From Acidobacteriota bacterium (GTDB lineage Bacteria > Acidobacteriota > UBA4820 > DSQY01), in NCBI GenBank assembly GCA_021787565.1, contig JAJYLT010000026.1, positions 1-51,265 on the forward strand: DNA of 51,265 nucleotides, written 5' to 3'. The notes beneath the pieces are model-generated. The model searched no databases and had not been told where the DNA came from. It saw only the letters and a program-made list of their open reading frames with translations. Position 1 is the stretch's first letter, and each line of letters begins with the position of its first letter. Below are positions 51,113 through 51,265 of the stretch, one piece after another. The translations under genes were made by a program, and so were the position numbers.

Positions 51113-51265
51113 ATGGGTGCGTTGTACGTAGTGGCCACTCCAATCGGCAACCTGGGTGACATCACCTTCCGGGCGGTGGAGGTCCTGAAAGAGGTGGACT
51201 GCATCCTCTGCGAGGACACCCGGGTGACGCGCAAGCTCACCCAGCGGTTCGGCATCCAGAAGCCG
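51113..51265 (+). CDS. rsmI: 16S rRNA 2'-O-methyltransferase RsmI, N-terminal part
   Basis: 51 residues visible: [20 protein letters not shown], then [17 protein letters not shown]. The [14 protein letters not shown] and EDTR motifs are the SAM-binding start of the RsmI/tetrapyrrole-methylase fold that methylates C1402. The gene runs off the window. Confidence 0.93.
   Translation, partial: MGALYVVATPIGNLGDITFRAVEVLKEVDCILCEDTRVTRKLTQRFGIQKP

Overview
The window is GC-rich (roughly two thirds G+C by eye) with Gram-negative features: a TolC outer-membrane channel with an RND pump, the lipoprotein enzymes LspA and Lgt, and an MglA-type GTPase. HspR/HAIR heat-shock control, an MglA-like protein with a C-terminal extension, and several TPR and cyclic-nucleotide-binding proteins suggest an Acidobacteriota-like or deltaproteobacterial/myxobacterial lineage. 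I cannot fix the taxon from this sequence.

Region 1 (1-3334) holds a truncated UvrD/PcrA helicase, a tRNA-Glu/tRNA-Gln pair with its own promoter and terminator, a DUF202 membrane protein built on a long heptad repeat, and a cytidylate-kinase-like protein.

Region 2 (3335-13959) is accessory DNA: two small integrative elements sitting in neighbouring tRNA genes. Element 1 (about 6.5 kb, in tRNA-Cys, 44-bp direct repeats) is apparently intact. It has a tyrosine integrase, a ribbon-helix-helix-like protein, a terminase-small-subunit-like HTH protein, a TubC_N/zinc-ribbon protein, a primase-helicase, an AlpA/excisionase-like protein and two unknowns, all transcribed leftward. Six perfect copies of an 11-bp motif with exact two-fold symmetry lie in the 3' end of the primase gene and are a candidate replication origin. 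Element 2 (about 3.8 kb, in tRNA-Leu, 51-bp repeats) is a related but decayed element. It lacks an integrase, is disrupted by an IS whose transposase has an in-frame amber codon, and carries a lower-GC cargo of a DUF2335 membrane protein plus a small unknown. The two elements share a promoter/hairpin leader and a subterminal segment.

Region 3 (14080-30772) is chromosomal: a ferritin-VIT iron transporter (MbfA type), tsaE and nnrD/E, a TPR plus double-CNB protein, a TolC/adaptor/RND efflux operon followed by a PII-like gene, a PAS-GGDEF-EAL protein, uvrB and tgt.

Region 4 (30856-37099) is a heat-shock operon, dnaK-hsp20-dnaJ-hspR-sigma factor, with a TPR gene behind it. A HAIR operator overlaps the dnaK -35 box, so repressor, operator, chaperones and a sigma-70-family factor are all in one unit.

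Region 5 (37113-51265) holds a secreted unknown, a ComM-type ATPase, a TPR protein, a TetR regulator, a GAF protein, an S24/S26 peptidase, the ileS-lspA-lgt-rluD-like-DUF2520-MglA run, a MerR regulator, a structured intergenic region with a strong terminator, a secreted protein behind a near-consensus sigma-54 promoter, and the start of rsmI.
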